Source of the DNA: CBDCWA01 sp965223255
GTDB lineage: Bacteria > Pseudomonadota > Alphaproteobacteria > Rhizobiales > Hyphomicrobiaceae
Assembly (NCBI GenBank): GCA_965223255.1
Contig: CBDCWA010000004.1
Location: forward strand, 434,001-498,000
DNA length: 64,000 nt
Direction: 5' to 3'
Below, piece after piece: positions 54,019 through 63,044 of the stretch. The notes under the pieces were generated by a model. It saw only the letters and a program-made list of their open reading frames with translations. It ran no database searches and was not told the origin of the DNA. The number at the start of each line of letters is the position of its first letter. Position 1 is the first letter of the stretch. The position numbers were made by a program, and so were the translations under genes.

Positions 54019-54672
54019 TCAGCTCCCGGCTTTATCTTTTTTGAGACCCAAGGCACCTGATATCCAGGCGACGAACGCTTTCCAGAACAAGCTGAAAGCA
54101 GAAATCGGTTTGGCCGCGCGCGCCGCCTGGGTCGACCGCGATGCCCCTGTGGCCGCACTGACGTCATCGCCCGCCGCCGGTGTCTGTGTTTCAGCCGCCG
54201 GCGCTGCCGGCGCAGCGTCCGCACCTTTGATTTCACCCGCGAGATTATCTGCAAACTCTCCAATCAGCGCGCCGGCAATTTCCTTCATCAATCCGGACGC
54301 CCGCCCATACTGCGCCACCGCACCGGTCATATTGAGATCAGTCTTGACGTTGACCCTGCTGCCATCCGCCACCGGCTCAAGCGAGAAATCCACCATTGCG
54401 CTGGCCTGACCGCGCCCCTTGGTATCATTACCCCGCGCCTTTACGCGCGCTTTATGGTTTGTATCATCACGCTCGACAATCTGCGCCTCGCCGGCAAAAA
54501 ACAGATTGACCGGACCAACCTTCACACCAGCCCGCCCTTTGTAACGATCGTCTTCGAGGACTTCGGTCAGCTCAGCACCTGGAAAACATGGCGCGATCCG
54601 CGGAATATCGAGGAGCACTTTCCAAGCCTCTTCCGGTGGCAACGGCACATGAAAGCTGTTCTCAAACTGCAT
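54019..54672 (-). CDS. CoxG-type SRPBCC protein
   Basis: Protein of 217 residues; residues 1-145 form the SRPBCC/CoxG domain (FENSFHVPLPPEEAWKVLLDI, FPGAELTEV, GRAGVKVGPV), followed by an Ala/Thr/Pro-rich linker and a C-terminal amphipathic or membrane-seeking helix (FSLFWKAFVAWISGALG). CoxG helps recruit CO dehydrogenase to the membrane in Oligotropha. The ATG at 54672 gives the family start; the longer frame to 54819 runs into the SDR gene and is rejected. Confidence 0.87.
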   Translation of the reverse strand: MQFENSFHVPLPPEEAWKVLLDIPRIAPCFPGAELTEVLEDDRYKGRAGVKVGPVNLFFAGEAQIVERDDTNHKARVKARGNDTKGRGQASAMVDFSLEPVADGSRVNVKTDLNMTGAVAQYGRASGLMKEIAGALIGEFADNLAGEIKGADAAPAAPAAETQTPAAGDDVSAATGASRSTQAARAAKPISAFSLFWKAFVAWISGALGLKKDKAGS

Positions 54673-54815
54673 CAAAATTCCATTCGTGGTTAGCAGTGAC
54701 CGATCCGGGCCAGGACATACGGCCCAGAACGGAGGGACATGCCGCCTGCCTCTTACCCAATAGCACACGCCCGGACGAGCGGCCGCCAAGGCGCGGCGAC
54801 CACCCGAGACATGTA

Positions 54816-55556
54816 TCATTGCCCGCCATCTATAATCAACGGACTGCCGGTCATGAAAGACGATTGTTCCGTCATCAGGAACAGAATTGCGGATGCAATC
54901 TCTTCCGGTGCGGCAACACGTTTGAGGGCATAGCGATTGGCCGCAGATTCTCTGGCATGAGGGCTGTTCAGCATATTGCGCATCAGCGGCGTATCTGCCG
55001 CACCCGGCAAAATCGCATTGACCCGGATATCAGGACCGAGTTCCAGAGCAATCGCCCGCGTAAAGGCAACCACGCCAGCTTTTGAGGCCGCATAAGCCGA
55101 CCGCGCTGGCCCGGCCCGCACCGCGGCACCGGACGACACATTCACAATTGTGGCCCCCGGTGCCTGCTGCAAAAATGGCAGGGCTGCACGACACACCAAA
55201 TAAGTTCCGGTTAGATTGATGGAAATCACGCGCTGCCATAGGTCATAATCAAGCTCATCCAGCGTTGCCCGCATGCCGATGCCGGCAGCGTTAACGACCC
55301 CATCGATACCACCCATCGCATCGTTGGCGGACGAGACCGCAGATTGCACCCCATCAGGATCTGCCACATCACAAGCAAATGGATAACCGCCAAACGACCG
55401 GGCAACATCCTTCACAGCATCGCCCGCCACATCAAGCAGCGCGAGTTGCGCACCCTGCTTTGCGAAAAGCTCAGCCGTGCTTTGCCCGATTCCGGAAGCC
55501 GCCCCAGTGATCAATATGCGCCGCCCAGCCAATTGCCCACCTGCTTCTGTTGCCAA
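54816..55556 (-). CDS. Short-chain dehydrogenase/reductase
   Basis: NAD(P)-dependent SDR of 246 residues. Cofactor motif TGAASGIG at about 17-24, NAG-type motif in VNAAGIG, catalytic Ser in VNVSSGAA and YxxxK in SAYAASK. An Asp after beta-2 (LALLDVAG) suggests preference for NAD. It is placed between the glutaryl-CoA-dehydrogenase-like gene and coxG, all on the minus strand, so oxidation of a hydroxyacid or hydroxyacyl-CoA intermediate is plausible. Confidence 0.9.
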   Translation of the reverse strand: MATEAGGQLAGRRILITGAASGIGQSTAELFAKQGAQLALLDVAGDAVKDVARSFGGYPFACDVADPDGVQSAVSSANDAMGGIDGVVNAAGIGMRATLDELDYDLWQRVISINLTGTYLVCRAALPFLQQAPGATIVNVSSGAAVRAGPARSAYAASKAGVVAFTRAIALELGPDIRVNAILPGAADTPLMRNMLNSPHARESAANRYALKRVAAPEEIASAILFLMTEQSSFMTGSPLIIDGGQ

Positions 55557-55587
55557 TGCCGCCTCCCAAGTAACGCTCTATCTGGCT

Positions 55588-56763
55588 CTATTGAAACGCC
55601 TGCAGCCCGGTGATTGCACGCCCCAAAATCAACGCATGAATATCATGCGTACCCTCATATGTATTGACCACTTCGAGATTGACGAGATGACGTGCGATCC
55701 CGAATTCATCGGAAATACCATTGCCACCGAGCATATCGCGGGCTTGACGTGCAATATCCAACGCCTTGCCACAGGAATTTCGCTTCAGCATTGACGTCAG
55801 TTCAACGGCGCTATCGCCATCGTCCTTCAATCGTCCAAGTCGCAAACAGGCATTGAGCCCAATGGCAATTTCGCTCGCCATATCGGCCAGCTTCTTTTGG
55901 ATCAATTGGTTGGCAGCCAACGGACGGCCAAACTGCCGCCGATCGAGAACATACTGGCGCGCGGTTGCAAAGCAATCCTCCGCCGCGCCAAGCGCCCCCC
56001 AGGCAATGCCATAACGCGCCGAATTGAGACAGGTGAACGGCCCCTTGAGTCCCTGCACACCCTCCAAAAGATTGGCTGCAGGAACCCGCACATCATCCAT
56101 CACGACCTGCCCGGTCACCGAAGTGCGCAGACCAACCTTGCCATGCAGAACCGGCGCCGACAGCCCCGCCATACCCTTCTCGAGGATAAACCCGCGGATC
56201 ACGCCATCCTCTGTCTTCGCCCAGACCACAAACACATCGGCAAACGGCGAATTCGTAATCCAGGTTTTTGAGCCATTGAGACGATAATCACCACCATCCC
56301 TTTTGGCCGTTGTCGCCATCGAGCCAGGGTCCGACCCATGATCGGGTTCGGTCAGACCAAAGCAGCCAATCAGTTCACCTGACGCCAAGCCAGGTAGATA
56401 CCGCTTGCGTTGCTCTTCTGAGCCAAACGTAAAGATCGGCAGCATGACGAGGGAAGATTGCACCGAGAGCATGGATCTATACCCGGAATCCACGCGCTCG
56501 ACTTCACGCGCAATCAAGCCATAGGAGACCTGATTGAGCCCCGCGCATCCATATGCCTCGGGCAGCGTCGCGCCCAACAATCCAAGCTTCCCCATATCCC
56601 GAAAAAGCTCAGTATCGGTGAGCTCTTTGCGGAACGCCTCCAGCACCCGAGGCCTGAGCTCGCCGTCTGCAAAAGCAGCCGCACTGTCGCGCACCAAGCG
56701 CTCGTCTTCGCTGAGTTGACCGTCAAGATCAAACGGGTCTTGCCAATTAAAGGGACTGCTCAT
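55588..56763 (-). CDS. gcdH: Glutaryl-CoA dehydrogenase-type acyl-CoA dehydrogenase
   Basis: FAD enzyme of 391 residues. The GcdH subgroup is indicated by the FNWQDPFDLDGQLSEDERLV opening, ERVDSGYRSMLSVQSSLVM, CFGLTEPDHGSDPGSM and the catalytic Glu in NTYEGTHDIHALILGRAITG. GcdH oxidises and decarboxylates glutaryl-CoA to crotonyl-CoA in lysine, tryptophan and aromatic breakdown. It is 7 bases downstream of the DUF1932 gene and upstream of the SDR, suggesting it finishes the island's pathway or an unrelated amino-acid route. Confidence 0.9.
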   Translation of the reverse strand: MSSPFNWQDPFDLDGQLSEDERLVRDSAAAFADGELRPRVLEAFRKELTDTELFRDMGKLGLLGATLPEAYGCAGLNQVSYGLIAREVERVDSGYRSMLSVQSSLVMLPIFTFGSEEQRKRYLPGLASGELIGCFGLTEPDHGSDPGSMATTAKRDGGDYRLNGSKTWITNSPFADVFVVWAKTEDGVIRGFILEKGMAGLSAPVLHGKVGLRTSVTGQVVMDDVRVPAANLLEGVQGLKGPFTCLNSARYGIAWGALGAAEDCFATARQYVLDRRQFGRPLAANQLIQKKLADMASEIAIGLNACLRLGRLKDDGDSAVELTSMLKRNSCGKALDIARQARDMLGGNGISDEFGIARHLVNLEVVNTYEGTHDIHALILGRAITGLQAFQ

Positions 56764-56770
56764 CTAAGAC

Positions 56771-57685
56771 CTATTTCACTTTGTAATCCGCTGCGCGTGG
56801 TCCACCCTCAAGGCGCTCGGCCAGAACCGCAAAGATCTCCTTATAGTGCTCTGGCGCACCATCGGGCCACGCGACACCCCCAATCAAACCATGCGCCGTC
56901 GCAATGCGGTCTGCGATAGCTGCCGCCATGATCGGCTCGATCCCACATTCCGCAACCGTTGCTGCTGCCTCTTTCATCTCGCTTGCGCGCCTGACCCCAT
57001 GCACTGAAATTCGGCCCAGATTGTACGTTGCAAGCTGGCGCCAATCCAGCCCCGGCAACGTCTCGGAAACAGAATCGAATATCCGCTCCTCGATACCGTA
57101 TTTCTGTGCCACAGCCAGGCTCTCAAATAACAGTGCTTCGATGCCCTTGATCATGATCGATCGCACCATCTTATTAAGCGAGGCCTGCCCGATTTCTTCG
57201 CCGGCAACCTCACACGACATATCGAGTGCGGCAAGGCGCCTAACCAAATCCGCCGCACCGGCGCCGGCTAACAGCATCGGAACCTTATGCAGATAGGGCG
57301 GCACAGGCGCCATCACTGCCGACTCAAAGAACCGACAACCCGACCCCGCCACAGCCGCTGCAACCGCACGCTTGCTGGCCGGAGATACGGAATTACAATC
57401 GATATAGATGTGTTCCGGGCGAAGATACGGGGCTGCGGCCGCGGCAGCCGCAACAGCCTGACTGCCGACAACGAAAGAAAAGATGATGGTACTACCATCT
57501 ATGAGAGACTGTGAATCATCACACGGCGTCACACCCAACGCATTGGCTCTCGGGCGCAATACATCTCCAGGCGTGTTAAACGTGATGTCGAAGGTTTTCA
57601 AATGAACGTCGGACGAACCGCCAAGCCCCCGTGCAATACTCTGCCCCGCCTCGCCAAATCCAATCAGCGCAATTGTCTCCGCCAT
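56771..57685 (-). CDS. NAD(P)-dependent oxidoreductase with DUF1932 domain
   Basis: Beta-hydroxyacid-dehydrogenase-like protein of 304 residues: Rossmann motif LIGFGEAGQSIARGL (about 6-20), middle part typical of 6-phosphogluconate/3-hydroxyisobutyrate dehydrogenases (IYIDCNSVSPASK, FFESAVMAPVPP), and C-terminal DUF1932 (LPGLDWRQLATYNLG). The ATG at 57685 gives the canonical MAETIALIGFGE start; a longer frame to 57823 is rejected. It heads the gcdH-SDR-cox run. Confidence 0.87.
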   Translation of the reverse strand: MAETIALIGFGEAGQSIARGLGGSSDVHLKTFDITFNTPGDVLRPRANALGVTPCDDSQSLIDGSTIIFSFVVGSQAVAAAAAAAPYLRPEHIYIDCNSVSPASKRAVAAAVAGSGCRFFESAVMAPVPPYLHKVPMLLAGAGAADLVRRLAALDMSCEVAGEEIGQASLNKMVRSIMIKGIEALLFESLAVAQKYGIEERIFDSVSETLPGLDWRQLATYNLGRISVHGVRRASEMKEAAATVAECGIEPIMAAAIADRIATAHGLIGGVAWPDGAPEHYKEIFAVLAERLEGGPRAADYKVK

Positions 57686-57725
57686 CCGTAAGTCCCTTTG
57701 CGATTGCGCCCCATGAGCTGCGCGA

Positions 57726-58088
57726 TTAGCGCTTCTTTTTATTCTTTGGCCTTCTTGCCGCCACGCGCCGTGCCGCCGCCAAGGCTTCATTCGCCCAAAC
57801 CGCCATTTCATCGCTATCGTCAAACAACCGCTCGGGCACCCGCCAATAGCTCATAATACTATTGCGACCGGTTTTGGTTTCATAACTAAAGGCCTCCGAA
57901 CCTTCAGCCTCAAAAGCAGGTTTGGAAATGTCATCCACCTTGAAATAGAGGACTTCATCGGCAATCAGTGCAAACATCAAACCGTCCGCAAAGACCCCGG
58001 CACCGCCAAACATCCGGCGTATCATGACCGGTCCCACTCCGGCCAGCTGATCTTCGACAAATTCAAGGGTCTGCGGGTTAACGGCCAT
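57726..58088 (-). CDS. TfoX/Sxy family protein, N-terminal domain
   Basis: Protein of 120 residues matching the TfoX N-terminal domain: VMIRRMFGGAGVFADGLMFALIADEVLYFKVD and FSYETKTGRNSIMSYWRVPERLFDD. The C-terminal TfoX domain is absent, as in many short relatives, so it need not regulate competence. The tail is Arg/Lys-rich. It follows the DUF924 gene on the same strand. Confidence 0.87.
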   Translation of the reverse strand: MAVNPQTLEFVEDQLAGVGPVMIRRMFGGAGVFADGLMFALIADEVLYFKVDDISKPAFEAEGSEAFSYETKTGRNSIMSYWRVPERLFDDSDEMAVWANEALAAARRVAARRPKNKKKR

Positions 58089-58148
58089 GTGATGCGTTCC
58101 GTTCGGGTGGCCTTGTCGCGCCCAATTTCGTTGGCACGCAACAAAAGA

Positions 58149-58730
58149 TTAGAATGAGCTGCCCGGTGTCTGCAAGAATGCAATCTCTTCCGCCGTCGAG
58201 GTGCGCCCGAGCACACTATTGCGGTGCGGGAAGCGCCCAAAGCGATCGATGACATCCTTGTGAGCCTCGGCATAGCCGGTGAGCTTTTCATCCCCAAGCG
58301 CGCTGATCAATTCGAGGGAGCGCACCTGATCCGCCGGGTCTTCGCTGTGTTCGAACGGTAGATAGAAGAATAAGCGGCGCTCTTTGACGATCCTCTGATC
58401 CAAGCCCTTGTCGATCGCCGCAGACGCGATCGCACGCGCCTTCGGATCAGCGGCGAAGGCATTTGGATGATCGCGAAACATATTGCGGGAGAATTGATCG
58501 AGCACAATCACACTTGCCAACGCATCATCGGCCCGCTGCAACAAAAAATCGAAATCGTCGCGACTGGCAATGGCCTCATAAAGCACGCCGAAGCGCGCCG
58601 AGATCATGGTGTCAACTTGCTGATTGCGCGCGAACCAACCGCTGGCGCCAACATCTTCGAACCAAAACACCAGCACTTGCGAGACCCATCTTGGGTCTGC
58701 AAGCTCAGTGGTGTTTTTCGCCGAGGTCAT
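58149..58730 (-). CDS. DUF924 family protein
   Basis: Helical 193-residue protein of the DUF924 family, TPR-like fold, function unknown. Marks: VLVFWFEDVGASGWFARN opening, VIVLDQFSRNMFRDHPNAFAADPKA and FFYLPFEHSEDPADQ. It lies 30 bases downstream of sufA, possibly by read-through of the suf operon. No link to iron-sulfur assembly is established. Confidence 0.9.
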   Translation of the reverse strand: MTSAKNTTELADPRWVSQVLVFWFEDVGASGWFARNQQVDTMISARFGVLYEAIASRDDFDFLLQRADDALASVIVLDQFSRNMFRDHPNAFAADPKARAIASAAIDKGLDQRIVKERRLFFYLPFEHSEDPADQVRSLELISALGDEKLTGYAEAHKDVIDRFGRFPHRNSVLGRTSTAEEIAFLQTPGSSF

Positions 58731-58760
58731 ATCGGATGTGGCCTATAGCGGCACTGGGGA

Positions 58761-59150
58761 TCAGGATTTGGCGGTCTCGAATTGATCCAGGTCGACAGGC
58801 GCCAATTCAACCGACTCGCCGCAACCGCAAGCACTGGTCTGGTTCGGATTATTGAACACGAAAAGCGCAGAAAGCTTATCGACCTTGTAATCCATCTCAG
58901 TACCGATGAGGTACATAATCGCCATCGGGTCAATCAGGACTTTGACGCCCTTGTCTTCGACAACTTCATCAAACTTTGAGACTTCGAAGGCATAGTCCAC
59001 GGTATATTCCATACCGGCACATCCGCCTGTCTTGACACCCACCTTCAGCGCCACAGCCTCGGGCTTCTGCGCAAGCAAAACTTTAGCACGCTCCGCCGCT
59101 CTATCGGTAAGCGACATGATTTGTGGACGTGGTCTTTTCGCTTCTGACAT
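58761..59150 (-). CDS. sufA: A-type iron-sulfur carrier SufA
   Basis: Iron-sulfur scaffold/carrier of 129 residues. The three cluster-ligand Cys are present: GGCAGMEY and the C-terminal CGCGESV pair. The start at 59150 (MSEAKRPRPQ) matches the usual length; a frame extending to 59234 overlaps sufT and is rejected. It is last of the suf operon, 19 bases after sufT. Confidence 0.93.
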   Translation of the reverse strand: MSEAKRPRPQIMSLTDRAAERAKVLLAQKPEAVALKVGVKTGGCAGMEYTVDYAFEVSKFDEVVEDKGVKVLIDPMAIMYLIGTEMDYKVDKLSALFVFNNPNQTSACGCGESVELAPVDLDQFETAKS

Positions 59151-59169
59151 CACCAATCCCAATTCGCTC

Positions 59170-59658
59170 TCAAAACATCCCGACGGCCAGGCGTGCTTCA
59201 TCCGACATTCGGCTCGGATCCCACGGTGGGTCAAAAGTCAGCCGCACCTTGGTATCCATCACGCCTTGAACCGTATTAACGGCATCCTCTACCCATTTCG
59301 GCATATCACCCGCAACCGGACAGCCCGGCGCTGTCAACGTCATATCGACCGTGACCACGCGCTCGTCATCGATGTCGATCTTATAGATCAATCCTAGCTC
59401 ATAGATATCAGCCGGTATTTCCGGATCATACACGGTCTTAATTGCGGCAACGATATCGGTTGTATAGCGCTCGATCTCCTCTGGTGGTATCGCAGTTGCG
59501 CTATCACCAACCTCATGACGAACTTCGGCAGCGCCGGACACACCACCCGCATCATCACTGGCAAGTTGTTGGTGTCCACCAACATCCGAGGTCAACGCGT
59601 CACGCTCTGACAGCTTCCCCTCCATTTGGCCGGCCTCCTGATCCGCACTACGCGTCAT
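59170..59658 (-). CDS. sufT: SUF-associated MIP18/DUF59 protein SufT
   Basis: Iron-sulfur maturation factor of 162 residues. The DUF59 domain covers about 58-155: TDIVAAIKTVYDPEIPADIY, YELGLIYKIDI and LTAPGCPVAGDMP with the reactive Cys. The N-terminal 55 residues are low-complexity and polar, typical of alphaproteobacterial SufT. The ATG at 59658 overlaps the sufS stop (ATGA), which decides the start. Confidence 0.93.
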   Translation of the reverse strand: MTRSADQEAGQMEGKLSERDALTSDVGGHQQLASDDAGGVSGAAEVRHEVGDSATAIPPEEIERYTTDIVAAIKTVYDPEIPADIYELGLIYKIDIDDERVVTVDMTLTAPGCPVAGDMPKWVEDAVNTVQGVMDTKVRLTFDPPWDPSRMSDEARLAVGMF

Positions 59659-60896
59659 GCGAAGAACTCTCGTGCTTTCACCAACGCTTCCACCAGCGTA
59701 TCGACGTCTTCTTTCGAATTGTATACTCCAAACGACGCCCGACACATTGCCGGCACTTCAAACCGTTCCATCAAGGGCTGCGCACAATGGTGTCCGGCCC
59801 TGACTGCAACCCCGGATCGGTCGACGATCGTCGATATATCATGGGGATGCAAGCCGTCCATGGCAAACGACAGGATGGCACCCTTATCAGGAGTTGTTCC
59901 ATAAATCCTTAACCAATTGAGATCGCCTAGGCGCTGATGGGCATAATCGCGCAACTCCGCCTCATGGGCAGCAATCTGATCACGCCCGATCTGCATCATA
60001 TAGTTAAGCGCAGCCGCCAACCCAATTGCCTCGACAATCGGAGGTGTGCCTGCCTCGAACCGTGCTGGCGGTTCGCCGTAGGTAATGCGATCACGGCTGA
60101 CTTCCTCGATCATGGCGCCGCCGCCCAAAAACGGCGGCATATCACGCAGAAGCGCGATCTTTCCAAACAACACGCCGATCCCGCTCGGACCATAGACCTT
60201 ATGCCCGGTAAATGCATAGAAATCGCAATCTAAATCCTGAACATCGACCAGTTGATGCACCGCGGCCTGGCTACCATCGACAAACACCCGAATGTCGCGT
60301 TCGTGGGCAATCCGACAGATGTCTTTGATCGGCACCACGCTCCCCAGCACATTCGACATGTGGGTGATCGCAACAAGCTTCGTCTTGGGGCCAAGGAGCT
60401 TTTCAAACTCGTCCATCAAAAAGGCACCATCATCGCCGACCGGCGCCCATTTCAACACCACTCCCTTGCGTTCGCGCAAGAAATGCCACGGCACGATATT
60501 CGAATGGTGCTCCATGATCGAGAGCACCACTTCATCGCCCGCCTCGAGGTTTGCCTGCCCCCAGGATTGCGCCACCAGATTGATCGCTTCGGTCGCGTTT
60601 TTCGTGAACACGATCTCATCGCTCGAGCGTGCATTCAAGAAACCCCTGGTGACCTCGCGCGCATCCTCATATTTTTGGGTCACGGAATTCGAGAGATAGT
60701 GAATGCCCCGATGCACATTGGCGTACTCGAACCTGAGCGCATGATCCATGGCCTCGATCACCGCCTTTGGCTTTTGCGCTGAAGCGGCACTATCGAGATA
60801 GACGAGCGGTTTGCCATAGACCTCGCGATAAAGGATCGGGAAATCGGTCCTAATGCGCGCGACATCGAAAACGCCTTGTGTCGTTGTCTCACTCAT
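59655..60896 (-). CDS. sufS: Cysteine desulfurase SufS
   Basis: PLP enzyme of 413 residues releasing sulfur from cysteine for cluster assembly. PLP Lys is in FTGHKVYGPSG and the persulfide Cys in MCRASFGVYN near the C-terminus; SIMEHHSNIVPW and FVDGSQAAVH are also typical. The ATG at 60896 with GGAAAG upstream was chosen over a GTG at 60923 that abuts the sufD stop. No sufE lies next to it; a SufE or SufU would be expected elsewhere. Confidence 0.95.
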   Translation of the reverse strand: MSETTTQGVFDVARIRTDFPILYREVYGKPLVYLDSAASAQKPKAVIEAMDHALRFEYANVHRGIHYLSNSVTQKYEDAREVTRGFLNARSSDEIVFTKNATEAINLVAQSWGQANLEAGDEVVLSIMEHHSNIVPWHFLRERKGVVLKWAPVGDDGAFLMDEFEKLLGPKTKLVAITHMSNVLGSVVPIKDICRIAHERDIRVFVDGSQAAVHQLVDVQDLDCDFYAFTGHKVYGPSGIGVLFGKIALLRDMPPFLGGGAMIEEVSRDRITYGEPPARFEAGTPPIVEAIGLAAALNYMMQIGRDQIAAHEAELRDYAHQRLGDLNWLRIYGTTPDKGAILSFAMDGLHPHDISTIVDRSGVAVRAGHHCAQPLMERFEVPAMCRASFGVYNSKEDVDTLVEALVKAREFFA

Positions 60897-60923
60897 ATGC
60901 TTTCCGTCTGCCACGTCAGCCAC

Positions 60924-62261
60924 CTAATCATCTCTGCGCCCAGTTAGCCAATCCGAAGCGATCCTGTGCAAAGCCCCGGCGATTGCATCATCATCAAGCT
61001 TGTCAAAAAGCTCCCCGACAAATCCGTTGATCAACAGGGCCCTGGCTTCATCATACGATAGGCCGCGCGAGCGGCAGAAGAACATCAAGTTTTCATCGAG
61101 GTCCGTGCATGTAGATCCATGACCGCATTGCACGTCATCGGCATAGATCTCCAGCTCCGGCTTTGAATCGAATTCGGCGTCTTCGCTAAGCATTAGGGCC
61201 TGCGCCATCATCTGGCCGTCGGATTTCTGTGCACCGGCCTGCACGATCACTTTGCCCTGGAAAACACCGCGCGCTTTGCCATCCAACACGCCCTTAAAGG
61301 TCTCGCGGCTCTTGCATCCCGCCACCAGATGATCGACGACCAATGTCGTATCTATGTGATCATGATCGCGCCCCAGGAACACACCTGAGATGTCGGCCAT
61401 CCCGCCTTCACCGATCATCGCAATTCGGCCCTGGCTGCGCGCCAGCTTGGCGCCTGCCACCAACTGCATCGCCTTGTACTGGGCGCTCGCACCGACTGAG
61501 ACGGCATTGTGGACGACATCCTGTTCCTGACCATCACCAATGCGGCACACAACATGGTTGAGCCGGCCACCTTCGCCAACCGTGATATCTGCAAATGAAT
61601 TTGTCTGGCCCTTACCCGCTCCGTCTATTGCAATATGAGCCTCGATCAGCGTCGCATCCGCACCCGCTTCTATCGCAAAGATGTTTCGCGTGTAGCTGCC
61701 AACCGGCTCCGCACCGGCCCGGACATGGGCGAGCAGAATTGGCCTTTCAGCCATTTCTCCCGGCTTGATCTTGACCATCACACCGTCGCGCATCAAGGCA
61801 GCATTGAGCGCAGTCACCGGATCGAACGCACCGATCCGATCGGCATCGAATTTCCCTTCGAGCCAGGTCGGCGCTTTGGCAAGCAGAGGCCCCAGCGCTA
61901 TGAATTCGCCGCAAGCCTTGAGTCCGTCATGACTGGAAAGATCATCGCGATAGGTGCCATTGACCAAAACCAAAAGGTCCGCATCAAGAACTGCCAACGG
62001 CCCCAGGGCCTTGCGCAATTGTGCCTTGTCAACACCCACGCCATCACGTGCCGGCCCATAAGCCGTACCAATGCACTGGCGCAGGTCGGTATATTTGAAC
62101 GCTTCCACCCGCCGGCTCGGCAGGCCCTGATCCTCAAAGGCCGCCATTGCAGACTGACGCAATGCTGCAACCCAGCCGTCACCCGGCAACGTCTCGCATT
62201 GAGTGCGAAACAAATCACCAAAGCCGCGCTCGGCGTCCGTTTTCGCCACGCCAACCGTCAT
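60924..62261 (-). CDS. sufD: Fe-S assembly protein SufD
   Basis: Scaffold subunit of the SufBC2D complex, 445 residues, right-handed beta-helix. C-terminal family marks are SKPELEIYADDVQCGHGSTC and FFCRSRGLSYDEARALLINGFVGELFD. It is 27 bases downstream of sufC. The opening 30 residues are variable, so an internal start is possible. Confidence 0.95.
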   Translation of the reverse strand: MTVGVAKTDAERGFGDLFRTQCETLPGDGWVAALRQSAMAAFEDQGLPSRRVEAFKYTDLRQCIGTAYGPARDGVGVDKAQLRKALGPLAVLDADLLVLVNGTYRDDLSSHDGLKACGEFIALGPLLAKAPTWLEGKFDADRIGAFDPVTALNAALMRDGVMVKIKPGEMAERPILLAHVRAGAEPVGSYTRNIFAIEAGADATLIEAHIAIDGAGKGQTNSFADITVGEGGRLNHVVCRIGDGQEQDVVHNAVSVGASAQYKAMQLVAGAKLARSQGRIAMIGEGGMADISGVFLGRDHDHIDTTLVVDHLVAGCKSRETFKGVLDGKARGVFQGKVIVQAGAQKSDGQMMAQALMLSEDAEFDSKPELEIYADDVQCGHGSTCTDLDENLMFFCRSRGLSYDEARALLINGFVGELFDKLDDDAIAGALHRIASDWLTGRRDD

Positions 62262-62288
62262 CTCAATCGGTTCTCCAGGACAGGTTTA

Positions 62289-63044
62289 TCAAGCGGCAGC
62301 CGTCGCAAATTCGGCATATCCGGACTTCTCAAGTTCAAGCGCCAAATCTTTGTCACCTGATTTTCGAATACAACCACCCGCCAGCACGTGCACACGATCC
62401 GGCACGATATATTCCAAAAGTCGCTGATAGTGCGTAATCACCAACATCGCTCTGTTGGGATCTCTAAATGCATTTACGCCATCCGAAACCACCCTCAGCG
62501 CATCGATATCCAAACCGGAATCGGTCTCGTCCAATACACACAAATCGGGTTCGAGCAGCGCCATTTGCAGGATTTCAGAGCGCTTTTTCTCGCCACCGGA
62601 AAATCCGACATTGAGCGGCCGTTTCAGCATCTCCATGTCAATATTCAGCGCTGCCGCCTTTTCGCGGGCGAGCTTTAGAAAGGCCGGCGTCGTCAATTCA
62701 TCTTGCCCGCGCTTCTTACGCATCGCGTTGACAGCAGCTCGAAGAAACGTGAGCCCCGCAACGCCTGGAATTTCAAGCGGGTATTGAAAAGCCAAAAAAA
62801 TGCCTGCGCCAGCCCGCTCGTCCGGCGCCATCTCAATCACAGAATGTCCGTTCCAACGGATATCGCCATCAGTCACCTGATAGCCGTCACGCCCGGCAAT
62901 GACATAAGCCAGTGTCGACTTGCCCGATCCATTCGGACCCATGATGGCGTGCACCTCTCCGGCCGGGACCGTGAGAGACAAGCCCTTGATAATTGGCTTG
63001 TCTTCAGTTTCGAGTTTGACGTGCAAGTTCTCTATTTCAAGCAT
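62289..63044 (-). CDS. sufC: Fe-S assembly ATPase SufC
   Basis: ABC-type ATPase of 251 residues powering the SufBCD scaffold. Walker A is GPNGSGKSTL (about 36-45), the signature is FSGGEKKRSEILQ, Walker B is CVLDETDSGLDID, and the H-loop His is in VITHYQRLL. It overlaps the upstream small coiled-coil gene by 8 bases, showing coupling. Confidence 0.96.
   Translation of the reverse strand: MLEIENLHVKLETEDKPIIKGLSLTVPAGEVHAIMGPNGSGKSTLAYVIAGRDGYQVTDGDIRWNGHSVIEMAPDERAGAGIFLAFQYPLEIPGVAGLTFLRAAVNAMRKKRGQDELTTPAFLKLAREKAAALNIDMEMLKRPLNVGFSGGEKKRSEILQMALLEPDLCVLDETDSGLDIDALRVVSDGVNAFRDPNRAMLVITHYQRLLEYIVPDRVHVLAGGCIRKSGDKDLALELEKSGYAEFATAAA

Noticed and set aside
54673..54819. N-terminal extension of the CoxG-type protein
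   Set aside because: It overlaps the SDR gene end, has no homology, and the family start is at 54672.
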